DNA of 64,000 nt from an uncultured Bacteroidales bacterium (GCA_937981765.1 CALJOM010000002.1:310001-374000), one strand, 5' to 3'. Counted from the stretch's first letter, positions 9,114-18,248 are shown. The notes: generated from the sequence alone by a model not told the origin. Program-made: numbers and translations.

Positions 9114-10697
9114 ATGTTCAGCCAAGCCGATATTCAACAGATTGAAAAAAGAGGAATTCCACTCTCAGAAATTGAAAAGCAGCTGAAGTTTTTTCGCAAC
9201 GGTATACCATTTCTTAATGTAACCTCTCCAGCGTTTGTTGGAAATGGTATCATTAAAGTCAGCGATGAAATGGCGCAAAAATATCGCAAAATGCATCGTA
9301 AAATGCTTCATAGCCAACGAGTAGTAAAGTTTGTTCCTGCCAGCGGCGCAGCTACTCGAATGTTTAAAAAGGTTTACGAAATAATTCAACAATACGACAA
9401 TAGCTACGAAAAATATCTCGAATTATTGGTCGATCGTTCCTTTAATTCCATCTACTACATATGCGAAAATCTTCCTCTGTTTGCTTTTTATCAGGATTTG
9501 TCTGAGGCTGCGGCACGTTGCGGGGAAAATCTGGAAAAACGTTTGGCCAAAAAAGACTATGTTTTTGCTCTCGATTTAATGCTTTCGCCCAAAGGGCTTA
9601 ATTACGGAAATTTACCCAAAGGATTAATCAAATTCCATAAATACAAAAGCGAAAGCAGAACCGCTGCCGAAGAACATTTGGTTGAAGGGGCACAATATGC
9701 CTCGGCTAATGGAAAAGTTTCGGTACATTTTACCGTATCGCCCGAACATATGCAATTATTTAAAAACTTAATGGATAGCATAATTCCAAAATGCCAGGAG
9801 CGGTACGGAGTTACTTATCAGATCGATTTCTCAATCCAAGACCCGGCTACCGATACCATTGCCGTTACCATGGATAACCAGCCATTCCGCAACAACGATG
9901 GAACCTTGCTCTTTAGGCCTGCTGGGCATGGAGCTCTGTTGAAAAATCTTAACGACCTCGATTTCGACATTGTTTTCATTAAGAATATCGATAATGTAGT
10001 GGTCGATCGTCTAAAACCCGACACTGTTTTTTATAAAGAGGTTTTAGGGGGAATTCTTTTTGAACTGCAGGAAACAATCACAAACTATCTCACCAGACTT
10101 GAAAATCCCGACTCTGTTAGCGATGCAACCATCACTAAAATGATAAATTTTGCCCGCAAAGAGCTCAACAACCAATTCCCATATCCACTCGATTCTACCA
10201 GTCGTGAACTGAAAATTGAATGGCTTTGGAAAACGTTAAACCGTCCACTTCGCGTGTGCGGAATGGTACGGAATGAAGGCGAACCAGGCGGAGGCCCCTT
10301 CTGGGTAAAAGATGAAAAAGGCGTTGAGAGTCTTCAAATTGTTGAAACATCCCAAATCGATTTATCGTCTAAAAAACAAAAAGAGATGCTTGCTTCGGCA
10401 ACCCATTTTAATCCTGTGGATTTAGTATGTAAAATCACCGATTATAAAGGGCGCCCGTTCAATCTTTTCGATTTCAGAGACGAAAACACAGGTTTTATAA
10501 GCACCAAATCGAAAGATGGTAGAGATCTTAAAGCCTTCGAATTGCCTGGATTGTGGAACGGATCCATGGCTTATTGGAACACCGTGTTTGTAGAAGTTCC
10601 TATAACTACATTCAATCCAGTAAAAACCATTAACGATTTGCTACGCAAAGAGCATCTTTACGAAAAATACCTCATGAAACTTACCAAACCAAGATAA
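9114..10697 (+). CDS. DUF4301-type protein with nucleotidyltransferase-like motifs
   Basis: A 527-residue cytosolic protein with no signal peptide. I place it in the Bacteroidota family known as DUF4301. The motif VPASGAATRMF (74-84) looks like a nucleotide-binding loop of sugar-nucleotide pyrophosphorylases. The later FRPAGHGALL (267-276) and KNIDNVVVDRL (290-300) resemble the substrate and metal segments of UDPGP-type enzymes. This suggests a GT-A-fold nucleotidyltransferase acting on a phosphorylated sugar or polyol, which is inference from motifs only. The gene stands alone between two terminators with its own TATCTTTG box, so neighbours give no hint of the substrate. The ATG at 9114 is the first in frame after the promoter. 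Confidence 0.7.
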   Translation: MFSQADIQQIEKRGIPLSEIEKQLKFFRNGIPFLNVTSPAFVGNGIIKVSDEMAQKYRKMHRKMLHSQRVVKFVPASGAATRMFKKVYEIIQQYDNSYEKYLELLVDRSFNSIYYICENLPLFAFYQDLSEAAARCGENLEKRLAKKDYVFALDLMLSPKGLNYGNLPKGLIKFHKYKSESRTAAEEHLVEGAQYASANGKVSVHFTVSPEHMQLFKNLMDSIIPKCQERYGVTYQIDFSIQDPATDTIAVTMDNQPFRNNDGTLLFRPAGHGALLKNLNDLDFDIVFIKNIDNVVVDRLKPDTVFYKEVLGGILFELQETITNYLTRLENPDSVSDATITKMINFARKELNNQFPYPLDSTSRELKIEWLWKTLNRPLRVCGMVRNEGEPGGGPFWVKDEKGVESLQIVETSQIDLSSKKQKEMLASATHFNPVDLVCKITDYKGRPFNLFDFRDENTGFISTKSKDGRDLKAFELPGLWNGSMAYWNTVFVEVPITTFNPVKTINDLLRKEHLYEKYLMKLTKPR

Positions 10698-10701
10698 ATT
10701 T

Positions 10702-10730
10702 AACCCCGGTAAAAATCCGGGGTTTCTTGT
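10702..10730 (+). terminator. Rho-independent terminator after the DUF4301-type gene
   Basis: AACCCCGG (10702-10709) pairs with CCGGGGTT (10717-10724) with a 7-base loop, followed by a T-rich tail. Confidence 0.8.
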
Positions 10731-10809
10731 TATTTGAACCACATACAAGCATGTCGGGTTTTGGAGATATTTGTCAAATAGACTATTTTTATCAAAAAAA
10801 TACAAAACC

Positions 10810-12180
10810 ATGGCAACATTGCAAAGCGTTAATCCGTTTACTAACCAAGTTGTTGCTGAATATGCCCTATACAGCGATTCACAAATAGATGCCATTCTAG
10901 GGAGATCGTCCCAAATATTTCCAGTATGGAGTAAGGTGCCTGTTTCAGAAAGGGCAACATTATTGAGAAAATTGGCACAACAACTTATCACGCAAAAGGT
11001 TGAGTTATCGCGGTTAATAACTGTAGAAATGGGCAAAGTGTTGCGGGAGGCCGAGGCCGAGATAGAGAAATGTGCGTGGGTGTGTAATTACTATGCCGAT
11101 AATGCCGAAGAATTTCTTGCCATAAAATCAGTTCAAACCCAATACAGCAAATCCTATGTAGCCTTTAATCCACTAGGCACAATATTGGCAATTATGCCTT
11201 GGAATTTTCCATTCTGGCAGGTCTTTAGAGCAGCTGCACCTATTATTTCTGCCGGTAACACTATGGTATTGAAACATGCTAGTAATGTAACAAGTTGTGC
11301 CCTTGCCATTGATAAAATTTTTCAGGAGACAGGTTTTCCTGAAGGAGTACTCAGCACAGTGTTGATAAGAGGATCCGAAACCGCCAAAATTATTGCCGAT
11401 CGCAGAATTGCTGGCGTAACAATTACCGGAAGTACACCCGCTGGGCAATCGGTAGCCATGACGGCCGGCCAGAACCTAAAAAAAACTGTGCTTGAATTGG
11501 GGGGCAGCGATCCCTACTTGATTTTGGAAGATGCCGATTTATCACTTGCAGTAGATAAGTGCACCACCGGAAGACTCATAAATGCGGGGCAAAGTTGTAT
11601 CGGAGCCAAGAGGTTTATTGTTATGGAAAAGGTTTATGAACCGTTTTTAGAACTTTTTACACAAAAAATGAAATCTGCCACCACTGGCGACCCGACTGCT
11701 CCAAACACAACCTACGGTCCCCTTGCCAACCATACATTTCACAAAGAGCTTCATCAGCAGGTATTGCAATCCATTCATAAGGGAGCCAAATTAGTTCTTG
11801 GAGGAGAAATCATAGAGTCCACCAAACCGTTATATCCTCCAACCATCTTAACCGAAGTTAAACCAGGTATGCCGGCCTACGATGAAGAACTTTTTGGACC
11901 GGTAGCGGCGGTTATTATTGCCAAAACCGAAGAGGAAGCCATTACATTAGCTAACAATACTATGTTTGGCCTGGGAGCCGCTGTTTTTTCAAAAGACATT
12001 GCTCGTGCTACATTTATAGCCGAGCAAAAATTGCAGGCAGGCTGTTGTTTTGTAAACGATTTTGTGAAATCCGATCCAAGGTTACCTTTTGGCGGTATTA
12101 AAATGAGTGGTTACGGTCGGGAACTTTCGCTTTGGGGAATGCACGAATTTGTGAACATTAAAACCGTAGTTGTTGCATAA
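10810..12180 (+). CDS. NAD(P)-dependent aldehyde dehydrogenase, succinate-semialdehyde type
   Basis: A 456-residue ALDH-superfamily enzyme that oxidises an aldehyde to its acid. Catalytic features are present: Asn132 in MPWNFPFW, general-base Glu229 in ELGGSDPY, nucleophile Cys263 in NAGQSCIG, and the C-terminal PFGGIKMSGYGRE. The short length and the GSDPYL / SCIGAKR wording match the YneI/Sad-like succinate-semialdehyde dehydrogenases, which feed the semialdehyde to succinate in GABA or related breakdown. Substrate specificity remains an inference. The ATG at 10810 gives the normal family N-terminus (MATLQSVNPFT); an in-frame TTG-type extension from 10771 is not supported. It appears to be a single-gene unit. 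Confidence 0.8.
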   Translation: MATLQSVNPFTNQVVAEYALYSDSQIDAILGRSSQIFPVWSKVPVSERATLLRKLAQQLITQKVELSRLITVEMGKVLREAEAEIEKCAWVCNYYADNAEEFLAIKSVQTQYSKSYVAFNPLGTILAIMPWNFPFWQVFRAAAPIISAGNTMVLKHASNVTSCALAIDKIFQETGFPEGVLSTVLIRGSETAKIIADRRIAGVTITGSTPAGQSVAMTAGQNLKKTVLELGGSDPYLILEDADLSLAVDKCTTGRLINAGQSCIGAKRFIVMEKVYEPFLELFTQKMKSATTGDPTAPNTTYGPLANHTFHKELHQQVLQSIHKGAKLVLGGEIIESTKPLYPPTILTEVKPGMPAYDEELFGPVAAVIIAKTEEEAITLANNTMFGLGAAVFSKDIARATFIAEQKLQAGCCFVNDFVKSDPRLPFGGIKMSGYGRELSLWGMHEFVNIKTVVVA

Positions 12181-12197
12181 TTTTTTATTATTTCGTG

Positions 12198-12205
12198 TAA
12201 CTTTG
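12198..12205 (+). promoter_or_regulatory. Bacteroidota -7 box (TAACTTTG) for the sensor gene
   Basis: A perfect TAnnTTTG match 36 bases before the ATG at 12241. A weak TTG-containing -33 candidate lies about 22 bases upstream. Its position favours the 12241 start over 12217. Confidence 0.5.
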
Positions 12206-12240
12206 GACGCATTTCAATGAGAGAAAAACATTGGTTTACC

Positions 12241-14571
12241 ATGAATAAAAAGAAAACAAGCCTTCTGAATAAATTGCTTGTTCCGATAATTATTACTTCA
12301 ACCCTTATTTTTGTCGGAAGTATCAGCTTAATAGTATATCGGACTCATAATCTGGCTATCAACGATGCAAAGAAATATGTGAATGCAACCGCTCGAGAAT
12401 ATGCTACGTTAATTGGAGCCAACATCAATAAATATTTTACACTAAGCTACAGCCTTTCTTCAGTTTTTCAGGGTTATTTGACCTTCAATCAAGCCCAATT
12501 GATAGATTTAACTTACAATGCTTTATTGCGTGTTTTGGAAGACAATCCTAATGTTCTGGCTACATGGGTTAGTTACGATTTGCGTTCAATCGACCCAACA
12601 TGGCCTTATTCTTATGGACGAAGAAGAATAACCGCTTTTCGAGATGGCACAAAAATTATCCGAAAAGATGAACTTATAGACCTTAAAGGGGATAATATTG
12701 AGGGTTTGTATTACTTCTCCAAGGTTAACAAAAAAGAAATCATTTCCAACCCCTATTTCTTTACTTATACAGGTAGTTCTCAAGATTCTATTCTCGAAAC
12801 AAGCATTGGGGCCCCGATTGTTTTAAACGATAAATTTTACGGTCTTACCGGAGTTGATCTATCGCTCGATGAATTTAACAGGCTTGTAGATACCATATCA
12901 CCTTTTGCTGGAGCACAATCGATTCTTTTTTCAAACAACGCACAAATAGTTGCATTTCGGTTAGAAAAATACATCGGGAAATATTTTCATGAGCTCAATA
13001 AAACCGATAACGAAAAATATAATGTAGAAGAACGCATTAAGAAAGGAGACACGTTTTTCTATGAAACTGTTTTTCGGACTGGAAATTACTACGTTACCTA
13101 TACCCCGATTTTACTTGGCGAAGAAAAAACACCATGGTCACTGCAGATTGCGACACCTTTAACCGTAATAATAAATCGTTCACGGCAAAATGTTTTCATA
13201 GCTATTGGAATGGGAGTTGTTGGCTTGCTTTTTTTAGCTTCCTTAATCTGGTACATTTCACAGAGAATCATTTCTCCCATAGGGGATACAATCAAAATAT
13301 TGCAAATAATAGCTCAGGGTGCTATAAGTAAAGCACAAATGCTCCAAATCGACTCCCGCGACGAGTTGCAAACCATGGCAGAATCGTTAAACAAACTTAT
13401 CGAAAGCCTTCGACAAACCACCGGGTTTGCAATTCAGATAGGTAAAGGAAATCTTTCTGTCGAGTATCAGTTGATGAGCGAAAACGATGAAATCGGCAAC
13501 GCATTATTAGAAATGCAGAAGGGGCTTCAACGTGCCTATGAAGAAGAACAAAAACGTAAAATTGAAGACGAAAAACAAAATTGGATTTCGAAAGGAATTG
13601 CCTTGTTTGGAGAAATACTTCATAAAGATAATCAATCCGTCGAGGACTTAGCTTATGCCATTATAATGAATTTGGTAAAATATATGGACATTCAGCAAGG
13701 CGCAATTTACACCCTTGTTGAATCGAATAATCAGGACGAAGAGCCGTATCTCGAGATGAAGGCTGCTGTTGCTTTCGACAGAAGACGGTTGCTCCATGCT
13801 CGTTTCTACATCGGCGAAGGTTTAGTAGGCCGATGTGCTCATGAAAAAAGCACCATTTATATGATCGACATTCCGGACAACTACGTTTATATCAACACCG
13901 GAATGGCCGAAGCTAAGCCTCGGAGTATTCTTTTAGTTCCCTTAATGCTCAACGATGATGTTTTTGGTGTAATTGAGCTGATTTCTTTCTATTATATCGA
14001 CGATTACAAAATCAAGTTTGTTGAGCGTATATCCGAATCGGTGGCAGGAACTTTATCCAACGCAAAAATAAATCAACGAACCAAAGAACTTCTCGAACAA
14101 TCACAGCGTCAACGTGAGGAACTTGCTGCGCAGGAGGAGGAGATGCGGCAAAATCTCGAGGAACTTCAAGCAACACAGGGAGAGGCAGCACGAAGAGAGG
14201 CCGAAATGCAATCGCTTATGAAACTCTTTAGCCAAATTGCAGTGGTTATTGAGTTTGATTTGGATATGAATATTTTATCCATTAATGAACAGTGTTTCGA
14301 ATACTTTAATGAAAAACCTGACGCAATGATTGGATTACCACACCGGGCTTTGGGCTTTTTAGAGGATCGTAGTCCGGTAGAACATGCTGCATTTATTCGC
14401 AAGGTTAAATCCAATAATGTTATTAAGCGTAAATCAACCCTGGTAACACGTACTAAAGAATGTACCATGTTTGAACTTTACGCTCCATTGCTTAACCATG
14501 AAGGGCAAATAACCCGCTATGTATCGGTTGCTATCGATTACTCTAAGCTAGAGAAGGCGATTGCCGGATAG
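12241..14571 (+). CDS. Membrane sensor: dCache-HAMP-GAF-coiled coil-PAS, without kinase or other output domain
   Basis: A 776-residue inner-membrane protein. TM1 lies at about 14-36, an extracytoplasmic double-Cache-type domain at about 40-315, and TM2 at about 319-340. HAMP and a second linker follow (342-450), then a GAF domain (about 454-608), a glutamine/glutamate-rich coiled coil (608-655) and a C-terminal PAS domain (656-776). No HisKA, HATPase, GGDEF, EAL, phosphatase or methyl-accepting segment is visible, and the protein ends right after the PAS fold. It therefore probably works by binding a separate partner. It is monocistronic and convergent with a NUDIX gene, so the partner is not adjacent. 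The start at 12241 fits the promoter spacing; 12217 (MREKHWFT) is the alternative. Confidence 0.8.
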   Translation: MNKKKTSLLNKLLVPIIITSTLIFVGSISLIVYRTHNLAINDAKKYVNATAREYATLIGANINKYFTLSYSLSSVFQGYLTFNQAQLIDLTYNALLRVLEDNPNVLATWVSYDLRSIDPTWPYSYGRRRITAFRDGTKIIRKDELIDLKGDNIEGLYYFSKVNKKEIISNPYFFTYTGSSQDSILETSIGAPIVLNDKFYGLTGVDLSLDEFNRLVDTISPFAGAQSILFSNNAQIVAFRLEKYIGKYFHELNKTDNEKYNVEERIKKGDTFFYETVFRTGNYYVTYTPILLGEEKTPWSLQIATPLTVIINRSRQNVFIAIGMGVVGLLFLASLIWYISQRIISPIGDTIKILQIIAQGAISKAQMLQIDSRDELQTMAESLNKLIESLRQTTGFAIQIGKGNLSVEYQLMSENDEIGNALLEMQKGLQRAYEEEQKRKIEDEKQNWISKGIALFGEILHKDNQSVEDLAYAIIMNLVKYMDIQQGAIYTLVESNNQDEEPYLEMKAAVAFDRRRLLHARFYIGEGLVGRCAHEKSTIYMIDIPDNYVYINTGMAEAKPRSILLVPLMLNDDVFGVIELISFYYIDDYKIKFVERISESVAGTLSNAKINQRTKELLEQSQRQREELAAQEEEMRQNLEELQATQGEAARREAEMQSLMKLFSQIAVVIEFDLDMNILSINEQCFEYFNEKPDAMIGLPHRALGFLEDRSPVEHAAFIRKVKSNNVIKRKSTLVTRTKECTMFELYAPLLNHEGQITRYVSVAIDYSKLEKAIAG

Positions 14572-14667
14572 GAATTTTGATGTCTGCTTGTTGATAGGTA
14601 CACAAAACGATGGTAGAGGCAGTAATGCTTGTTGGGTGTGAATTCTTTGAAATTTTCGGATAGCATT

Positions 14668-15105
14668 TCATTGAAGATTAAAATAATTGCAAATGTCTTC
14701 AATAATTTGATCATGGTCGAAAGCAAGGGGAGGTAATTTTTTCAGATTGAACCAGTGTGCTTCACGGGCATCGTCATTAGCGGCAACCTTAGGCAGGGAA
14801 TTTTCAACAAAGCCAACAAAAACAGTAGTTAAGGTACGATGTCGAGGATCTCTGTCAACGGCATCGTAGGTTCGGAATTGCTGGAGTGATTCCACTTGCA
14901 GGCCTGTTTCTTCGTGAAGCTCTCGCCTTGCCGATTGCAACAAAGTTTCGTTCATGTTTAAAAAGCCCCCGGGTAATGCCCAGTAGCCACTGAAAGGCTC
15001 ACGCTTTCTGTTTATAAGCAGAATGTATGTTTCGTTATCCATTTTTGCAAACACTGCTACATCGACTGTTACTGCCGGGCGGGGATAATCGTACGTATAG
15101 GGCAT
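14668..15105 (-). CDS. NUDIX hydrolase
   Basis: A 145-residue NUDIX protein. The box GX5EX7REUXEEXGU is complete: GGFLNMNETLLQSARREL followed by HEETGL. These enzymes cleave nucleoside diphosphates linked to another moiety; the PRPAVTVDVAVF opening resembles ADP-ribose pyrophosphatase or NrtR-like NUDIX proteins, but no DNA-binding tail is present. It starts 2 bases after the stop of the NlpC/P60 gene, so the two are probably co-transcribed. Its 3' end faces the sensor gene across 96 bases with no evident terminator. Confidence 0.85.
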   Translation of the reverse strand: MPYTYDYPRPAVTVDVAVFAKMDNETYILLINRKREPFSGYWALPGGFLNMNETLLQSARRELHEETGLQVESLQQFRTYDAVDRDPRHRTLTTVFVGFVENSLPKVAANDDAREAHWFNLKKLPPLAFDHDQIIEDICNYFNLQ

Positions 15106-15107
15106 GA

Positions 15108-15833
15108 TTACAAAATGCGTTTAATAGCCAGTAATTTATGGGTATATTCTTTAATTTCCCGGTTGAATATTCCTAAATGGTCGAAAAAGTCGATTCTGAC
15201 AAAACCTGAAGCATGAATAATAGTTTGATTATCAATTAGTATACCAACATGGGAAACCATTTCGCCATTTGAAGTGAAAAACGCCAGGTCGGCAGGTTTT
15301 ATTTCGTTTAGCAGGTTAACATCAGCCCCCAATTTTATTTGATCTTTCGAATCGCGGGGAAGGCTTATACCATGAATTTTGTAAACAATTTGTACAAATC
15401 CGGAACAATCGAACCCGTATGAACTGCGTCCGCCCCAAAGATAGGGGATGCCAAGAAGCGATTTAGCTATTGCTACGATAGATTCTATTTCTGGTTTTCT
15501 GGTAGGTTCCGGGGTGTTTATTTCCAATTCTGCGCCGGCTGGGAGTAACAGACGTTGTCCATTCTGCTCAATTGGCAAAACCAAATCAGTAACCACTTTT
15601 TTGTCGGCTGATAGCGATGATTTATGATTTTGCATCATCCCCTTGGAATTTACCCAGCCTTCATAGCCATCGTAATTCATTCGTATTTTGTGCCAATTTT
15701 GTGATGTATCCAAAAGAACTGCGGTTTCTCCAAATAAAATTTGAGATACCATTTCCGAGCTTTCCGACGGCTCTTTGCGTATGGGTAACACCGGATATTT
15801 GCACACTAGCAATGATTCTGTTGGTTTCAACAT
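15108..15833 (-). CDS. SH3b-NlpC/P60 (C40) peptidoglycan endopeptidase
   Basis: A 241-residue cysteine peptidase. SH3b-type domains occupy the N-terminal half (about 10-110) and the NlpC/P60 domain follows (about 120-241). The catalytic Cys is in GFDCSGFVQ, the His in SHVGILI, and a third polar residue in IIHASG. The domain order matches the YkfC-like gamma-D-glutamyl-L-diamino acid endopeptidases that trim murein peptides during recycling. I see no signal peptide, which would fit a cytosolic recycling enzyme. It is first gene of a two-gene unit with the NUDIX gene. Confidence 0.8.
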   Translation of the reverse strand: MLKPTESLLVCKYPVLPIRKEPSESSEMVSQILFGETAVLLDTSQNWHKIRMNYDGYEGWVNSKGMMQNHKSSLSADKKVVTDLVLPIEQNGQRLLLPAGAELEINTPEPTRKPEIESIVAIAKSLLGIPYLWGGRSSYGFDCSGFVQIVYKIHGISLPRDSKDQIKLGADVNLLNEIKPADLAFFTSNGEMVSHVGILIDNQTIIHASGFVRIDFFDHLGIFNREIKEYTHKLLAIKRIL

Positions 15834-15938
15834 ATTCTTATATTTATACGACCATGAAAAAGGTTGAATCGAACTAGGTAAAAATTTCAGTACACAAAGC
15901 TAACCATTTTTTACAATCATGAAGTTACAATAGCAAAT

Positions 15939-15970
15939 TTTGCTGCTACCAAAAGCTTTAGCTAACTTTG
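15939..15970 (+). promoter_or_regulatory. Canonical Bacteroidota promoter for trmH
   Basis: TTTG (15939-15942), a 20-base spacer, then TAACTTTG (15963-15970). This is a full match to TTTG-N19/20-TAnnTTTG and lies 19 bases before the ATG at 15990. Confidence 0.75.
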
Positions 15971-15989
15971 CGTTAGGAATGTTTTGATT

Positions 15990-16667
15990 ATGGAATTTTC
16001 TGCCTTAATTGAATATCTTTTCGAATTTATCACCGAAAGTCGGAAAAATCGCATGCTTGAGGTATTAAACAACCGTACCCGATATATTTCCATTTTGCTT
16101 GAGGACATTTATCAGCCACACAACGCCAGTGCAGTACTTCGTAGTTGCGACTGTTTTGGAATTCAGGATGTTCTTGTGGTTGAACGTATCAATAAATTCT
16201 CTCCCGACCACGGAGTAAGTTTAGCGGCTGATAAATGGCTTTCTGTAAACACCTGGAATGGCGACCAGGTTCCGATTGCTGAAATAATCCGGCAGATGAA
16301 ACAGTCTGGATATCGTATTGTGGCTACAACTCCTCATACCAACGATGTGCAATTGCATGAGTTCGATATTGGAAAAGGGCCGGTGCTGTTAATGTTCGGT
16401 TCGGAATTAAAGGGGTTGAGTCAACAAGCATTGGACAATGCCGATGAGTATTTGAAAATTCCTATATGGGGATTTTCTGAAAGCCTGAATATTTCTGTTT
16501 CGGCCGCGGTTATTTTGCACCATCTTACCCTTAAAATGCGCCAATCCAATATTAGCTGGGGTTTATCCGACAGTGAGAAACTGGAAATTCTTCAACAATG
16601 GTTAATTCGGGATATTAACAACGCCGGAAAGATTATTGAACGATGGAGAGAGCAAAATTGCCGTTAA
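15990..16667 (+). CDS. trmH: SpoU/TrmH-family RNA 2'-O-methyltransferase (tRNA Gm18 type)
   Basis: A 225-residue SPOUT enzyme that transfers methyl from S-adenosylmethionine to a ribose 2'-OH, most likely G18 of tRNA. The three family motifs are visible: NASAVLRSCDCFG (motif 1), LLMFGSELKGLS (motif 2) and IPIWGFSESLNISVSAA (motif 3, knot). The C-terminal extension after motif 3 is typical of TrmH. The ATG at 15990 is chosen over the TTG at 15984 because it sits correctly below the promoter. Its stop overlaps by 4 bases the stop of the opposite-strand pseudo-receiver gene. Confidence 0.85.
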   Translation: MEFSALIEYLFEFITESRKNRMLEVLNNRTRYISILLEDIYQPHNASAVLRSCDCFGIQDVLVVERINKFSPDHGVSLAADKWLSVNTWNGDQVPIAEIIRQMKQSGYRIVATTPHTNDVQLHEFDIGKGPVLLMFGSELKGLSQQALDNADEYLKIPIWGFSESLNISVSAAVILHHLTLKMRQSNISWGLSDSEKLEILQQWLIRDINNAGKIIERWREQNCR

Positions 16668-17146
16668 TATTTCATTAGCATTACGTAGCTCAACGAAATC
16701 AGAAACAGTATTGCGCTTACCAAAAACAGGATTTTCGATTTAGCGTATTCAAATTTGTTGATATAATTCCGTACCGTGTTTTGAATGCGATAAAAAGTAA
16801 AGTCGTTTTGTGGAATAACGATGGGATTAAATGTGTTGAAGGTTTTAGAAACCGCATCTAGTTCACTTTTTGGTGCGTACACAATTACTTGCCACATGTT
16901 TAGCGATCTACGAATAAATTTGCATAATTCCAGTGCCTGTGGTTCTTGTTTCTTAAAAAAATCCGACGAGAAAACCAGAAAAATATTTATTCCTTTGCGT
17001 TTTATAACGCTTAAAGCTTGGTATAGTTCTTCATAATTTTCTATTCCAAACAGTTTGTAATCTTCCAATGATGTTGCAAACCGCTCAATAAGTTCCTGTC
17101 GGAACTCTCGGTCTTTGTCGCAGATAAAAATAACCGGCCGTTTCAT
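16664..17146 (-). CDS. Pseudo-receiver (CheY-like) domain with C-terminal membrane anchor
   Basis: A 160-residue protein. The first 120 or so residues read like a response-regulator receiver: acidic start FICDKDREF, alternating hydrophobic strands and VIVYAP. However, the strand-3 end reads LVFSSD where the phospho-Asp is expected, and the strand-5 Lys is replaced in VIPQND. A hydrophobic segment at about 140-158 then ends the protein, so it looks tail-anchored in the membrane. It is probably a non-phosphorylated docking or sensing module. It follows the secreted-protein gene by 2 bases and overlaps trmH tail-to-tail by 4 bases. The receiver assignment is by fold pattern and is moderately sure. 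Confidence 0.55.
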   Translation of the reverse strand: MKRPVIFICDKDREFRQELIERFATSLEDYKLFGIENYEELYQALSVIKRKGINIFLVFSSDFFKKQEPQALELCKFIRRSLNMWQVIVYAPKSELDAVSKTFNTFNPIVIPQNDFTFYRIQNTVRNYINKFEYAKSKILFLVSAILFLISLSYVMLMKY

Positions 17147-17148
17147 AG

Positions 17149-18045
17149 CTAGTAAGGGTATTTTTTTCGTTTCGATGTTTTTTTCTTTGGAAGATTGACT
17201 ACGTTAACATTTTCTTGAAAAATCCACTCTTTGCCGTTCCATTTTAATCCGTCGAAAATAACGCTGGGGGCCATGTTCCCTTCCAAGCTGGTAGGCAATG
17301 TAGGAACTCTTTCCAGGTGTTGGAAAACAATCATTTGGTAGTCGAAATCCCAGCGCAGCTTCATATTTGCCCGGTAATTATAGGTAAAGATAATTCGTTT
17401 CTTCTTGCCCGATGGGAAAGAGAATAATTCTTTTCCAAAAAACAGATTCTCGTTGTTAATATAAAGAACATCAATCAGCTTTCTGCGGGCATAAAGATTG
17501 TAGCCTTCGTACCCCAAAAGAACATAAACTCGTTGATGCTTTGAAATTTTTGTGGGAATTATTTCATAGTATAGAGCTCCATACCAATTGTCCGGAGAAA
17601 GAGTTGTTTCCTCAGGATAGGCGATAGTACGACCATTATCGAAAAGTTTCCAGAATAAAAGTGTATCGTTTTTTTTGTCGAAATATTGAACATATCCAAA
17701 ATAGTGATACGTAGCATCCGGCTTGGGAATATTCCAATTGATTATACGCAGAAGTTTGTCATCGGAATAAAGGTTGGAAATAAGATCTGATAGCGAATCG
17801 AACGGATACAGAAAAGAGTCTTTCCGGATTAGAAGAGTATCAAAAACCGATTCAATCTGCCGGCTTAAATTCATTCGAAATTCATAACTAGTGTTATTAC
17901 GAATTTCGACAAACTTTTTTTGAATTTCAAGTTCGATGTTTTTATAAAACAGGGTGTCGTATCTGGGCTTAGGTTTTGCAAAGGAAGAGCAAGCAACAGT
18001 CAGAAATATTAGAAAAACTAACCCTCTTACCATTTTCATCGTCAT
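17149..18045 (-). CDS. Secreted protein of unknown function, co-operonic with the pseudo-receiver
   Basis: A 298-residue protein with an N-terminal signal peptide (hydrophobic stretch to about residue 23, VACSSFAKP); the Cys at 19 could make it a lipoprotein. The rest is rich in Tyr, Phe, Asp and Arg and predicts as beta-rich periplasmic or outer-membrane-facing protein. The C-terminus is very basic (KKKTSKRKKYPY). I do not recognise a family. It lies 2 bases upstream of the membrane-anchored receiver-like gene, so the two may work at the inner membrane and periplasm together. The ATG at 18045 is used; 18039 and 18033 are close alternatives. Confidence 0.6.
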   Translation of the reverse strand: MTMKMVRGLVFLIFLTVACSSFAKPKPRYDTLFYKNIELEIQKKFVEIRNNTSYEFRMNLSRQIESVFDTLLIRKDSFLYPFDSLSDLISNLYSDDKLLRIINWNIPKPDATYHYFGYVQYFDKKNDTLLFWKLFDNGRTIAYPEETTLSPDNWYGALYYEIIPTKISKHQRVYVLLGYEGYNLYARRKLIDVLYINNENLFFGKELFSFPSGKKKRIIFTYNYRANMKLRWDFDYQMIVFQHLERVPTLPTSLEGNMAPSVIFDGLKWNGKEWIFQENVNVVNLPKKKTSKRKKYPY

Positions 18046-18248
18046 TCAGATTTTATATTGATAAACGCAAAGTTAATCGTTTATTGTATTTAAACCGATT
18101 TCTTAGGCTATCAGTTCTTCGATTTGCAATTTTTTTTCTATCGCAAATTAATTCCGCAAATTTCGAAAATTATAACAAAATTTGTTGGAAATGTTCCGAT
18201 CAACAAAGATATTTACACAAAAAATGTTCAACCTTAAAATTCATCAAC

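Noticed and set aside
17976-18248. N-terminal extension of the HEXXH lipoprotein from 17976
   Set aside because: The lipoprotein signal peptide begins at 18249, and the upstream codons overlap the start of the divergent gene and look non-coding.
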